Shown here in pieces: positions 38,650 to 51,135 of a stretch of 64,000 bases of DNA (position 1 is the first letter of the stretch; each line of letters starts with the position of its first letter). Source of the stretch: Panagrolaimus kolymaensis (Eukaryota; Nematoda; Chromadorea; Rhabditida; Panagrolaimidae); the NCBI GenBank assembly GCA_028622995.1, contig JAJQJQ010000009.1:5766001-5830000 (forward strand), in the 5' to 3' direction. The notes beneath the pieces are model-generated. The model was not told the DNA's origin. It made no database searches and worked only from the letters and a program-made list of their open reading frames with translations. The translations under genes and the position numbers were made by a program.

Positions 38650-39286
38650 CACATTTTTTGTCTTTATTTTTTTAAAATATCTAATAATACGTTTATCCCA
38701 ACCTTCCATAAAAAGCATAAAAAAAGTTGTGATATAAAAATTAATCAAAAAAATAAAGAAAAAAAAATTAAAAAAAACCTATTTAAAAATTCTTTCTCAT
38801 CACAAAATGCTACTTCGAAGCTTGGAAATTCAATCATGCTTTTTTTCTGAGTTTTTTGTCTTGTTGTAAAACTTTCCACGCGATTTTTAATTTGTCATTA
38901 GAAATTTCAAAAATACAAATATCCAAAAGTGCTTTCACAAAGATCAAATAAAAGTAAACTAAGTTCGGATGGAATGGGTATATCAACAAAGTAAGCAACG
39001 GCCGCTGCAATGGTTCATCTAATAAATGGATGGGTTTTATCCAGCCAAATTTGCAGCAACGTGAGTGGCAAATTTTAGTTAATAAGAAGATTACTTACAA
39101 ATTGTAATCGAAAAAATGGCATGATTTTGGTTGAAAAAACTTCTCGATGTTTCTTTTTTTTTGGCGTTCATCACGTTTACACAAATTTTATTTTTACTTC
39201 ATTGAATTCCTTGTTTTTCTTCTTCTCTTTCTGTTTCGTGTCTGTCAACTGTTTTTTTATTCTTCTAACATTTTCTTGATTTCAGA
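38650..39286. other. Spacer
   Basis: About 640 AT-rich bases. A TTTCAG acceptor ends one base before the ATG at 39287, so a 5' exon or trans-splicing is possible. Nothing else was recognised. Confidence 0.55.
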
Positions 39287-40013
39287 ATGGGAGTTGGTGG
39301 ATATGAAAACCTGATTGCTGGAATATCTGCAGGTTTAGCTAAAACTGTTCTTGGTCATCCGCTTGATTTATTAAGAATACGATACTCAGGTATGTTTTAA
39401 CTTTGTCTAATAATTTTATGAACATACAATTTTTAGTGAACGATAATAATGCTGCTGTACGTCCACAATATAACAATTATCTTCATGCTGCTAAATGTAT
39501 TGTCAAAGCTAAAGGTATCCGTGGACTTTATCAAGGGCTTGCACCAAATCTTATTTCCACACCAATTGCATGGGGTTTATACTTTCAATTGTACGGTTTA
39601 TACTTTTTGAATACATATGTTTTATTACTTTGTTTAGGTATCACGAAATTCATCCTCATTTTGATCGCATAGCATCTATCTCGCCTTCATTTCAAAATCT
39701 TATTGTTGGTTTCGTTGCTGGTGCAACTGTTCATGCTGTAGCAAATCCATTTGGTGTTGCACAAACTCGTCTATGTCTTCAATATGAAAATGAAACATCT
39801 AAAACTTATCGTGGAACATTTCATTGCTTGCGAAAAATCTTACATGAAGAAGGGATTCGAGGATGGTACAAAGTAAGTTTTTGGTAATTTTCCATAGTCG
39901 TTACTTCATTACATATCGGGTTTTAGGGATTGCAAATCAATTCACAATTTGAAACTGTCTTAAAGATTGGAGATGCAGAAAGAAAAGAATCTCCACTCGA
40001 TACTCATTGGTGA
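39287..40013 (+). pseudogene. SLC25A32-like mitochondrial folate/FAD carrier, truncated after the second repeat
   Basis: Exons 39287-39389, 39437-39590 and 39638-39872 read well as a carrier of the SLC25A32 type. They include HPLDLLRIRYS (first repeat signature), RPQYNNYLHAAKCIVKAKGI, RGLYQGLAPNLISTPIAWGL, PFGVAQTRLCLQYENETS and GIRGWYK. The normal protein continues with a third repeat (helices 5 and 6) after GLYKG. Here the next exon (39927 onward) begins GL but then switches to sequence resembling the N terminus of an Obg GTPase and stops at 40011-40013. Helices 5-6 are missing, so it cannot form the usual six-helix carrier. The likely cause is a deletion that joined two neighbouring genes. 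It could still be expressed as a truncated protein. Confidence 0.65.
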
Positions 40014-41239
40014 AATCCTAATTTTTTGAAGTGTTTCATAGTTGTAATTTTTTAGACATCCAGATACAATGGAGTTGGTGGAGATGGAGGTGATGTTTAT
40101 GTTATTTCAAGAAGAAATATGAAATTCAACACTTTATTCAACCATTTTTATAATTGTGGTCGAGAAATCAAAGCTGAACATGGAGCAGCAAGTACTCAAG
40201 TACCTGTGATCGGGAAACATGGATCTTATGAAACGTTGCATGTTCCATTAGGCGCTGAATGTATCGATGAACATACCAAAATGCTAATCTGCAGATGTAC
40301 AAATCCGAATAAAAAGATTCTTATCGCTAAAGGTTGAAAAGGTGGATGTGCTGCTAATAATTACAAGTGAGTTCCTCTTTTTACTCCTTTATAGTAATGA
40401 ATTGTATTTTAGAGGCCAGAAAGGTGAAAAGCTCTTAATGGGAATTCATTTGAAACTTCATCCGAATATTGGACTTGTTGGTTTCCCAAATGCTGGCAAA
40501 TCTACTCTTCTCAAAGCTCTTGCTCCTCAGAAACAAAATATCAAGTTTGCACCATATCCTTTTACTACAACGAGGCCTCAAATGTTAGATATTCAATATG
40601 ATGAAGCTAGTGGTGATGATAAAGAAGATAGATTTTCTCTTTCTTGCGCTGATTTACCTCGACTTATTGAAGGCGCTGCACATAATCGTGGAAAAGGTCA
40701 TGCGTTTTTGAAACATTTGGAATATAGTGATATGCTGGTATTCGTTATTGATGTTCATGGATTTCAACTCTCTGCAAATTTAACTGATGAATTTCGTACA
40801 CCATTGGAAACTATTGCTTTACTTAACAAAGAACTTGAAGCTTATGATCGAAAATTGGTTAATAAGCCATGTGTGCTAGTTCTTAATAAAATTGATTTAC
40901 CGGATGGTGAAAAGGTAGCTTTGTTAGATACTTTTATATAGTTTTTATGCAACATTTGTTTTTTAGAAAGCTCAAGAAGTAGAGGAAATTATGCGTGATA
41001 AATGGCAAAGAGAGCTACCAACCGAAATGAAACCAACTCTTCCAATTAAATTTCGTGCCATCATTAAAGCCAGTGCTAAGAATCAATAAATTGGATCATT
41101 GAAGTTAATACTCCACAATGTTTACGAAGAACTTCATCCATTTCAATCCCTTTCATTCGATGGTGAATTTGAAGATACTAAATCCGGTTCAACTCTTTAT
41201 AGTTTATGTAAAATTATTAGATTGTTATGTTTGTATTAA
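39927..41239 (+). pseudogene. GTPBP10-like (Obg family) GTPase, interrupted by stops
   Basis: This matches the mitochondrial Obg-type GTPase GTPBP10 in order. It has FETVLKI, RYNGVGGDGGDVYV (glycine-rich Obg fold), KGQKGEK, IGLVGFPNAGKSTLLKAL (G1), FTTTRPQML (G2 region), LPRLIEGAAHNRGKGH (G3) and LVLNKIDLPDGEK (G4). Lesions: TGA at 40335-40337 where the family has Gly (AKG|KGG), TAA at 41087-41089 with the same frame staying open to 41239, a phase clash between the first two exons (about 40009 and 40056), and DxxG changed to DLPR (Arg codon 40660-40662), which should ruin GTP hydrolysis. Splice sites are otherwise intact, so the decay looks recent. The gene's own 5' end merges with the carrier. 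Confidence 0.7.
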
Positions 41240-42320
41240 ATCGTTGTTTTTATAATCATATGTATCAAAAACTTTGTTTGTTGCTTTTTGTTCTAAAACA
41301 TCTTTTTCTGTGCCATTGTTTTGTTATAAATTATTCAATCGCTTTTTTCTTTCTTTCCTTTCCTCCTATTTTCTTTTTAAACCCCTTCATTTCCTAAAAG
41401 TAAAAGCAAGCATCCAGAAATGAACGCTTTGTGAATACTTTTCAGCTATTGATTGTTGGATCATTTGTAACGACCTTATGTGGCTAAATTCCTCCTATCA
41501 AAGTGAAAAAAGTTTGTGTGAATTTTTAAACGTTTATTTTATACATAAAAGTCAATCAGCTAACAAAGGAATAGTAACAACAAAAAGAAGAAAGTGTTGC
41601 AAAGTTTTAATTGAAGGTCTGAAGACTTAATCGCCTCGTTTTTGGTCATCATGTCGATCATGATCTCTACAAAGTAATGTTAAATTCCTGTAAATTTATC
41701 TCTCCTTCCCATATTATTTCACTTTGTTGTCTTTTAATAGAAACATCTTTATGATGCTTTGTCTTTGGAAGGATTTCCGCTTCCGTTAGCTTTCCTGCTC
41801 TTCGTAAGAATGCTGCAAATGTTTGCTTACTCCACCTTTTTTATTGCTAATTCATGTTGTATGTATATTAATTGTATTTAAAGTGTTGTTGAAGAGCCAA
41901 TAAACAGAGAAGTTTCCAACTAAGAAATAGTTACTTTATCTGGCGTTTTGCAGTAAGCATGTTAGCTAGGTTGTGAGCAGGTCAAATAGGTATAAAAGAT
42001 ACCGCTCAATAAAGAATATCGTTAACTACAACCCACATAATCTTACCGCTAACAATCGCTGCTTGTATTTATATCAAGTTATCAATTATGGTAATCACGA
42101 TAACAACCACTTTTAAGAGATTATCAAAAAACCTTGGAAACAACTTTATTGAAAAAAACTTAACAAAAAGTGGTACATAATATACAGTTTCAAACTATTC
42201 AATTCACCGACTCATCTTCGAAATGATAAATCTTGTTTTAAGTATGTATACAAAAGACGTTGATTAAAAGTTCAAAAAACAATAAACGAACAACAATAAC
42301 AAAAGACAATTATGATGATA
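41240..42320. other. Convergent spacer
   Basis: About 1.1 kb of AT-rich DNA between the 3' ends of the GTPase pseudogene and the finger-kinase gene. No coding sequence was seen. Confidence 0.55.
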
Positions 42321-42457
42321 TTATGGCTTCACAGTACATTCCAATACCCAAATTCTTTCTTGTTCTTTATGATCAAGTGAAGCAACTTTTAGTTCATTTC
42401 CAATATTAACAAATTCAGTATTCTTATCAATCTTTATACGAGTTCCAATACCACGAG

Positions 42458-45400
42458 TTATTCATTTGAATCAGACGATATTTCATCCCATTCCACATCA
42501 ATAAGTAGTCCTTCGCCAATGTGGTTTATATTTACCTAAAAAAGTAAATTAAATAAAGTCAAAGGAAAAATTTCTAAAACATACTCTCGGAGCCTTTTGA
42601 GCGTTTCTCCTAATAATTTTTTCACCAGATCCAAATTCTAAAAAAGACAATGATAAGAATTTTATTGATAGTAAACTTTAACAAAATTCTTCTCATATTG
42701 AAAAAATAAATTTCAAAAACATACCGCTGATTGTTTTGTTAGAATCTTCTCCAGTTTTATCTGTATTTGAATCATCTTCTCTTTCAGATGAGTCTTCATC
42801 ATTTACATTATCCAAGTTTTCAGCTTCTTGTTGAAATTCATCAGGATTTTCAATATATTTTCTTATACGATCAACTTCTTCCATAGAAGGTCCAAGATAA
42901 GATTTAGGAGGTCTGCCTTTGTTAGCTAAAAAAACATGTTTAAACAAAATTTTCTTTTTTATATAGAAATATTTACCTGGGCAATAATTTTTAGCATATT
43001 TCAGGTGCCAGCCTTTGACTTGTTCCATGTTGACGAATCCCACTTTTAGTTCAAATACGCAGCTACCTCTGCATCTAAAAAATTGAATTGAATTAATGTT
43101 TTGAAACAAATTTTTTTCAGGTTTTTTAAAGTACGAATTTTTAATGAGTTTCAGTATATCGTTTAATTTTACAGAATAATAACAAGAAATCCGATCCGGC
43201 TATTTCAAAATTTAGTAAATTTTACATGATTAAATATAAAGAAATTCAAAAATATAAAAAACTAACCTGCTACATTTAAAGCGTCCATGACTTAACCCAA
43301 ATCTCCAATAATTGTGATATAAATAGTATTTACCATTATTATCCATGTGAATAAATGAGTCTGCAAAGAAATGAATTAAAAAGGTATTAGTAAAGGATTT
43401 TGAAAAAATACAATATGAATATTTATATTTGATATAATAAAGGATAAAAATTTATAACTTTTTCAGATATAAATTAATCACAAAAATAGACTCACTTTTA
43501 GTAACTTTTCGATTATTCTTTGTTGCTTCCTCAGGTTTTTCTGCAGATCCTTCTAATTTTTCTTGCTCATTAACTTGCGAATCATCCACGGACATCATAG
43601 ATAAAACATCAACAATTGAAGACGATGAGGCAGCGACAGGAGTTCCAATTTCGTTAACACTTGTTTCTTTTTGTTCTTGAGTTTTAGATGCATCACAATT
43701 AATCTTCTGTTCATATAGATCACCACGAGGTTTTTCGAAGATTTTGCCTTCTTTCAACCATGGATGAGAAAGTAATACAGCAGCTGGTTTTCTTTCTTTC
43801 GGTACGGTGTTAAGCATTTGAAACAAGAAATCGATGAAATTCTTTCTGTCTTCTTCAAGCACATCATGTCCAGTTAATTTACTAGCAAGAAACTTTTTGA
43901 TTTGTTGTTCCACTTTTTTATAATCATATTTCATGGTTGTAAGCTTCTTTGTATAACCTTCAGGAAGTTTTAGATCAATAGTATTTAGAAAGTTTGATGG
44001 ATCATTGAACGCTTTGAAATCTTTAAAATGACGCCGAGAAAATTTGCCAAACATATTTCTGATTGCAACAACTTCGAATTGTTCATCTATTTTTGCTGTA
44101 CCAAAATTTAGAAATTCATTTTCATTCAGTAACTCAACTATCTAAAAATTAAACAAATTAAGCTATTTTTGAAGGTTTTTAAACAAACATACTGTAACAC
44201 CAAGAGCCCAAATATCATGAGAATACTGAAAGGGAGCGTCGAAAAAGAATTCAGGAGGACGAAAACCAAAAGTACCATTCCCTTCAGTTGAACCTTTATT
44301 CTGAAAATAGTTTGAATAAATAAAGAAAATAAATTTAGAAACGCTTACGACAGCATTTCCAAAATCAATTAATTTAAATTTCAATTTCCATTCATCAGAA
44401 TTTTTACCAGCTTGCTTTGATACTTTTTCAAGTTCTTCTTACATACCATTCGAAATGATGAGAAGCTCTTTTCAGATTTCACAATTTTTTCGAATTGACC
44501 AACCATGCTTTGATGAGAAACACATGTAGCAATGTTTTGAAGTTTGATATCACAGTGTATAATGTAAAGTTCATGAATAGTTTTAAGAGCCATTAGAATA
44601 TCTTTGGCAACAATCTTAATAACTGGAATTGATAAACCACCATATTTTGAAGCTTCATTCGTCAAAAATAAAAGATCCTTTCCCAATGGTTCGTAAACAG
44701 CTACACTTCCGATATTTTTATCATATGGAACACGAAATGATTCAAAGTAGTGCAATATATTTGGATGATTTTGAGTTTTCTTCAAAATCTGAAACAAAGT
44801 AATAAATGGAATAAAAATTTACATATGATTGAATGAATACTTTTGCTTTCAAATTTATTCAAGTCGATATGGTTGCAAGAAAAGATTTTGCTTTTAAACC
44901 AATAATGATATCAACATATTTGTTGGGTCATTACCCCTTTTTAAGTAAAAAATCAAACTAACCGATATTTCTTCGTCAGGAATATTACTACCGTAAGTAA
45001 AAACTTTTGCAACTTTGAATTCCATGCTTTTCATATCAATGACGAGCCAAACAAGCGAGAAACCACCAAAGCCGATTTTGCAAACAACACGATATTCATT
45101 CTTGGATCTGAAAATAAAGTTCACTGTTACATAAAAATAAAAAAACAACTTACGTAGTACATAGCAACTTTTTACCAACATCCACCATAAGAATTGTTGT
45201 TTCATTGAAACTTTCTTTATCTTCTTGAATAACTGCATTAAAAATGTCCAAGCTATGATCGATATTTCCTCGTTTACAGGCGACTAAACATTTTGGAATA
45301 ACAGGAGGAGATTTAGCTTTCCTGAAATCATGTCCGTTAAACAAAATTACAAAAAAAACTACAAAAAAAACTTACTGTTGATTCTTTCTTTTCCTTTTAA

Positions 45401-45464
45401 TCTGTTCATCTTTCACATCTCCTTGAGGTCCACCAGTTCTTTTATTTCTCAAAGTATAACTCAT
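42458..45464 (-). CDS. SRPK-like protein kinase fused to a Cys/His finger-like domain
   Basis: The first exons are 45376-45464, 45154-45321 and 44963-45107; later exons run to a stop at 42458. A basic N terminus (QIKRKRKNQQ, a possible nuclear signal) precedes the kinase: KIGFGGFSLVWLVID (Gly loop), FKVAKVFTYG (Lys), IIHCDIKLQNIA (catalytic Asp and Lys kept), KLIDFGNA, GFRPPEFFFD, SHDIWALGVT and VPKERKPAAVLLSHPWLKEG. A Ser/Glu-rich linker follows. An extra domain then has YYLYHNYWRFGLS, FKCSRCRGSCVF and GWHLKYAKNYC, a C-x2-C...H-C pattern like a FLYWCH-type finger. The tail is acidic (EDSSEREDDSNTDK). The joint near 44410-44442 needs a 32-base intron or contains a frameshift. Just past the stop, another frame stays protein-like to 42321 (ERIWVLECTVKP), so the 3' end may be frameshifted. 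Confidence 0.72.
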
Positions 45465-46350
45465 TTCATGAAATATCGTAGCAATACAAAACAACAAAAG
45501 TAATATTCAATGAAAGAAAACAAGATGAGGTACCCTGAAAATTGAATATTAAAACATTCAAACACCATAGAACAGAAAAATAAAAAGCGCGACAGAAAAG
45601 TTTTATGCGTAAAAACAAATTTAAAGGAGCAGTCACGTTTAGTTCAAAAAAAGTTTACAACGAACTTTCGCATTACGCAGCCAACGAATGTCAAAAAAAC
45701 AAAGAAAAAATGCATCTGCTTTTTTGCTTGCTTTTTTGAAGAAAAAATTTTTACATTTGGAAAAAATAATGCTTTCTTTAATTTATGGTAAATTTTGATG
45801 TTACTAGTAACTTTATATGGTAGTAATAAAGTTAGTAGTATAGGTAAAACGAAAAAACACGCAATAAAAAATATTTAAATATCATCGTTTAAAAAAGTTA
45901 TGGAAAAAATGCAAGCAAAAAAGCAAAAAGAAAGCATCGCTTTTTTTCTTTGTTTTTTTTCTTCTTTCATGCGATTGTGCCAGAATGCCAAAATTTGGTA
46001 CAACTTTTTTGAACCAAACTAGTTTGCTCCTTTAAAAATGCAAATTTTTCAGTGATGATATTTTTTGGGCTTCATTCTAAATGAAGAGTTTAAAAATGCG
46101 AAGAAAAAGTCAATGATATCTTTTTTTATTTCCCCTTTTAATCCACCAAAAAGAAAGTTTGCTTCGAAATTACTTTCTCTTCTATGATAAAAGAATGGTG
46201 ATATTTAATAATTTTATTGTGACATTTAGTTGTTTTATTATTTCATGTGTAAAGTAGTCAATGACATGATTTTGTTCGATGCGATACCTCATGGATGTTA
46301 AAATTTATTAAAAAATTTTAATACGGTTATAAATTTAAGTTGAAAGAAAA
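45465..46350. other. Spacer upstream of the finger-kinase and downstream of the elongase
   Basis: About 890 AT-rich bases with long A and T runs. It probably holds the promoter of the finger-kinase gene and the 3' end of the elongase transcript. No coding sequence was seen. Confidence 0.55.
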
Positions 46351-47312
46351 TTAATGTGCTTTAACATTTTTATCTTTTTCTTGATGTTGTACATATTTCT
46401 TACCACCTGCTTGAAGGTATGAAATATTGTAGAATCGCATCCATAAAATAAAATAAGTTGAAAGCATAAAAGCTCCAATGGTAATTCCCCGGAAAGTAAA
46501 AGCTAAATATTGATTTGTGGTGTTGTGAAGGATCGTTAAATGAACCATAGAAGCGAGAGAAATAAGGAATTGAACCATTTGCGCTAAGGTTAGAGTTTGA
46601 GCTACTTGAGGTGGAACTCGAACATGTAAAGCTCGCAACATGTAATAACTAAAAAAAATTTTGACGGATTATGGAGGTACTAAATATATTGATGGCACTT
46701 ACCTGTACATACAAAAATGAATAAAATAATTCGCCCAAACTATCCAAATCATATGGGCATTATCTTCATAAAAGTTTACAAAGGCATAATAGCCTGTAAG
46801 GGCATGATGATACCAATGCCTATAAACTTAATTTTCTATAATGATTTACAAAAAAATTAAAAACTAACATAAACATGAGCGGCTTTTTACGAAGAACAAT
46901 AAAAAAAGTATCAACAAATTCTGGGATTTTAGAAACCACCCAAAGAAAAGTCCAATATCCAGCAACTTTGCCTGTTTGAAGTTCAGTAATATGAGTGTAA
47001 GTATCTAAAATCCAAAAATGTAATAAATCATTGAATAAAAGCATGAAACTCACGTGAAAGTCCATGATTTTTAATAATATTAAAAAGTGTTGGAGTAATA
47101 AATAAAAATCCTAATAAACTAAAAGTTGATAAAATTGCATTCCAAATTATTAAAGGTTGAACCAAATCGAAGGGTTTTCGATCTTTCATAAAATATTTAA
47201 TTCCAAAAATTGCTACAAGATAGATTCCCACAGATTTTATTAGAAAGCTTTCATTATCCATACACCATTTTTTCGAAGCGCCATAATCATATTCTTTAAA
47301 GAAAATATCCAT
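46351..47312 (-). CDS. Very-long-chain fatty acid elongase, ELOVL3/6 type
   Basis: The ER-membrane 3-ketoacyl-CoA synthase that extends saturated or monounsaturated acyl-CoA with malonyl-CoA. Four exons (47054-47312, 46869-47004, 46703-46819, 46351-46648) join in phase to 269 residues, the usual length. Motifs in order: KDRKPFDLVQPLIIWNAILS (TM2 region), SKIPEFVDTFFIVLRKKPL (the conserved KxxExxDT active-site helix), HWYHHALT (histidine box; HWYHH is the ELOVL3/6 form), NYFIHFCMYSYYMLRAL (conserved fourth-to-fifth helix region) and QMVQFLISL. The C terminus ends KDKNVKAH, basic but without a classic KKxx. All catalytic residues are present. Confidence 0.94.
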
Positions 47313-50300
47313 TTTTTTGGAGGCTTGTAAGCAGAGTTGAAAATAATGCTTTTTTACTCAAAATTTCCATAGCTTTAAAGCTAAAATTGTCAGACCATTT
47401 TTAGCTTGATTGAATAAAACAGGTATCGCGCCATTTACCGCTTCAAAGAACGGCCATCATTTTTTTCTCCTGTTTTTAATGGTCAAATGATAAGAGATTT
47501 TTTTTTGCATCAAATATATTTTTTGCTTGTTGCTAATTATGCTTGTTTTTTTCAAACTTCTTTTTTCCGGTTTGTTTTATTCAGAGGAAAGGATACAAGA
47601 AGCTGAGGAACACCGAAGGAATGATATTACGTGTAACACTTAAAAGTTTTTTTTTGCTCTAAAGAAAGAATGTTTGAGTGGGTTTCAGTTACAACTTATC
47701 CATACATACTTATGAGTTCAACGGTTTTGTTTATGACCTACTTAAAATATCACGAGACAATAATAAGTGATGATGCAGAAAAGTGCTCAAAAGTCGCATG
47801 ATCTGATAGGTATAGGTTATATTTATAGCTTTTACACCAATTTTTAGGTATCCGTGCTTTTTTTTTGTTAGTAAACATTTTTGTATTCCTAAAAAAAGAA
47901 AGAAGAAACACAAAAAGAGCAATAAAAAATTTAAATTTGATTTAAAAGTGCAAAATAAAAGGTTAATTATTCTAACAACAAAAAAAGAATTATTAGCATT
48001 TCAATAATCGAAAATATATGCTTCCATTTATTTGTACTATTATGTTTTCACACTTACCATTTTTTACTCATGCGCAAATAAAATTTTTAATTTTCATAAC
48101 AAAAGCAGCCTTTAAACGTTTTACACACATTCAATCCTTTTTGAGGCTTGAAATAAAGGAGTTTTTTATTTTGAATAATTATTTTGTTTAAGAAAATTAT
48201 AAATGTTTTTAATGCTAATTACTCTTCTTCTCCTTCCCTTAGTTTACCTGTTTAACGTAAAGATTTTGTAAGCATTATTTAATCAGAGTTTTACCTTTCC
48301 TCAGGTTTCCGCACATTTTCTTTTTTCTTTGAAATAAAAGAAAAATTAATATTAAATCTCTCTCTTTTTCTCGCTCAACTAATATTTGCTTTTCTTTTTC
48401 TTTTTTTTATTATTTAGCTATAAAAAATGAAGAGAGAGAAAGATCATTTTCCTATGTAAGCAGAATTTCTCGTCTCTACTCTGTTTTTTTTTTGTGGGGT
48501 TTTTTTATGAGGCTAACGCCGACGACAAAAAAGTTCTGCGATGCTTTAAAAAAATATTGAACAAAGATGTGTTTATAATGTGTTTGAAAGGTCACAATTT
48601 AAAAATAAAATAAAATAGAATAGATTGATTCTTGAGCTATTTTAATTATTTATATTATATATTTTTGAAATCGATCTTTGATTACAAAATTAAGTTAAAT
48701 AACTTGCTTAGTTGCTTACTTACTACCTGCGCAATAGGGAGGTTGGCTTTCACATTGACGCGCTTTTTATTTCATGCGCACCCAACAACCACCATCTCAA
48801 TCTCTAAACCCACAATGACAAAAAAAAAGAAAGAAGAAGAAAAAAAATTAACGTCATTAGAAGGAGAAGAAAAGGAAAGACAGCTTTGAATTTTTTTTTC
48901 GACCCTCTTTTTTCTCTGAAAGCTCTATTTTTCTTATAGCCTTTCTCATATTTATTTTTTTATTTTATGGAACAACAACAAAATCCCTCCCTTAACTATA
49001 TCATTTACTTTGACGGAAATAAAAATAATATTATAATCATTCATTTTGTGTTTTTGTCGTCGACGACTCATTCAAAAAAAAACTGTGAAGTGGATGGTTT
49101 AGAAGCAAGCTACTACCTCATTTTTCTATTCCTATTTTTTCTTCCTCTTTCATTTATTTTCGTTCCTTATTGTTTGAACGTGAAAGAAGAAAAGTTTTTT
49201 AGTTTTTTGTTTTTGAGTCACTTTTTTTTGGAACGCTTGTTTTTTTTCTCTTTCATTTTACTTTTTTTCATCAACCAGCAACAAGACGAGACGAGATTGT
49301 GTACTACTAACGTTGTCGCTAAAATAACAATCGAAGGAAAGAATGAAAGGAATAAATCGATGACCTTCGGGCAGCAGCAATATTAATAGTTCTTGAAATA
49401 TATTTTATTTTTTTGTTATATATTTTTTCAATCAAAGTACATCTCAACGCAAAATTGAAGTGAGAGAGGCGAAGAAGAAGAAGAGAGACAACATAATTTA
49501 GTAACAACAACAACTTACTTTTAAAGGAATAAAAAAAATCAGTTTCTTAGAAGAAAGTGGTTCTCAAGGTTGAAGTCTTAATTTTTTTGTCCTTCTTTTT
49601 TTCGCCTCAACAAAAAAAACTTTACTTAATTTTATTTTTTCGAAAAAAAAATCGACTTTTTGGAGGCTGAATTTTAAAATTTTTATAATAAAGAAAAAGT
49701 TGAAATGGATGCGGCTTTTATCACCAATTTTTTTGTTGCAATTATTTTTATGTTAGTAAAATCAACTATGTTGCGTATTTAATAAGTATAAAAAGAAAAA
49801 ACTAGTTATTCTTGTTCCAATTCCCATCTATCTCCATCCGCCTTAACCACAGCCATTTTACAAAGTAAAAAATATAAAAAAATGATGTTCTGCAACATCC
49901 TGTTTTGATGAGGCTTTCCCAAACACAAAGATGTAGTACCTTCAAATATTTTTTGTCATCGGCTATTCTTTTCTTCCTAAATCTATGCACTTAATTCCTG
50001 CTCTTAACTTGAATGTTTATATTTATTTTGAGTATTAATAATATCCGCCTTTTTCTATTTTAAAATTTTTTTAAACGTCATAAGAAATTTTTAAAAATCC
50101 TTTTAATGATGGTTTGTGGTTTCTAAAGTGTGGATTTCCCTTAAATTATTAGCTTGTTATTGAGTTTATTAACTACGCCGTCGTCGTCGTTTGCTTCTTC
50201 AAGATGAATCGCAAATAAATAAGACACTTGTTTACGGAAGCTTTATTTAATTTTTCTAAATTAATTTTAACCCTTTTTTTTCTTATTGAAGCCATTTTAT

Positions 50301-51117
50301 TTTTATTTCATAATATTTTGGATATTCTTCCTCTCAGAAAATTCAAAGTATTAGAAGAAAAAAACTTCTGAGAACACTTTTTTCCCCTTCCATTTTCTAT
50401 TTTCTTTTGTTATATTTGATTAAAAGCTTGTTTGGTTTGGATGAGCGCCTTTCGTCGTCTAAATTTCCAAGTGTTTGGAGTTGGTTTACCTTTTCTTTTT
50501 CTTTATTTTTTTTGTCTCATCTCTTTTCTTGCGAGTTTTATTTCTTTTAAAACGTGTTTCCTCACTTGTGTCTTTTAGAATAAGCAGACGACCAAATTTT
50601 TTATTTTTGAACAAAGCGATGGTCATCGATTTGAATTTTGAGGAGGATGACCACTGGCGAAATTGTCACTCGTTGTAAAACTGCTGCATATTTTCTTTTA
50701 TTTTTGGCTTTTTTAAGTTTAAAAAAGAAATATGAACAGCTGCAAATTTGGCTTCACAAATAAATTGTTTTAAACTTTTCTCATTAGTTAAGTCAAAGAA
50801 AGATAAACGAGGCTCATTTATTGTGATCCAACGTATCTATCTCTCATTGTCTATCATCGTCTCTCTCTGTTTTCTTTTGTTTGATGTTAGTATTTATTTT
50901 ACGATGGCATTTTTTAAAACTAAGAAAAATATTATTTTGTTTTATTTTGGGCCTAAAAGTAAATTCAATATTTATGCTTGCTACACTTTCATTGACCAAT
51001 AAGAACCATAAAAATGAGTTTCATTTGTAAGCAAATTTTTATCTTCCTTCCGTGTGTGTCTCAGCTTTCGAAAATTTGATTCATCTAAAGTAAAAAAGTG
51101 GCGCAAATTCCCTATGG

Positions 51118-51135
51118 CATATATGTACATATATG
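51118..51135. repeat. Perfect 18-base palindrome centred on GTAC
   Basis: The sequence catatatgtacatatatg equals its own reverse complement. It is probably a chance or microsatellite-derived palindrome. No regulatory role can be assigned. Confidence 0.7.

Noticed and set aside
48632..49386. Plus-strand open frames in the desert.
   Set aside because: Lys/Glu and Phe runs from homopolymers, with no supporting splice sites.
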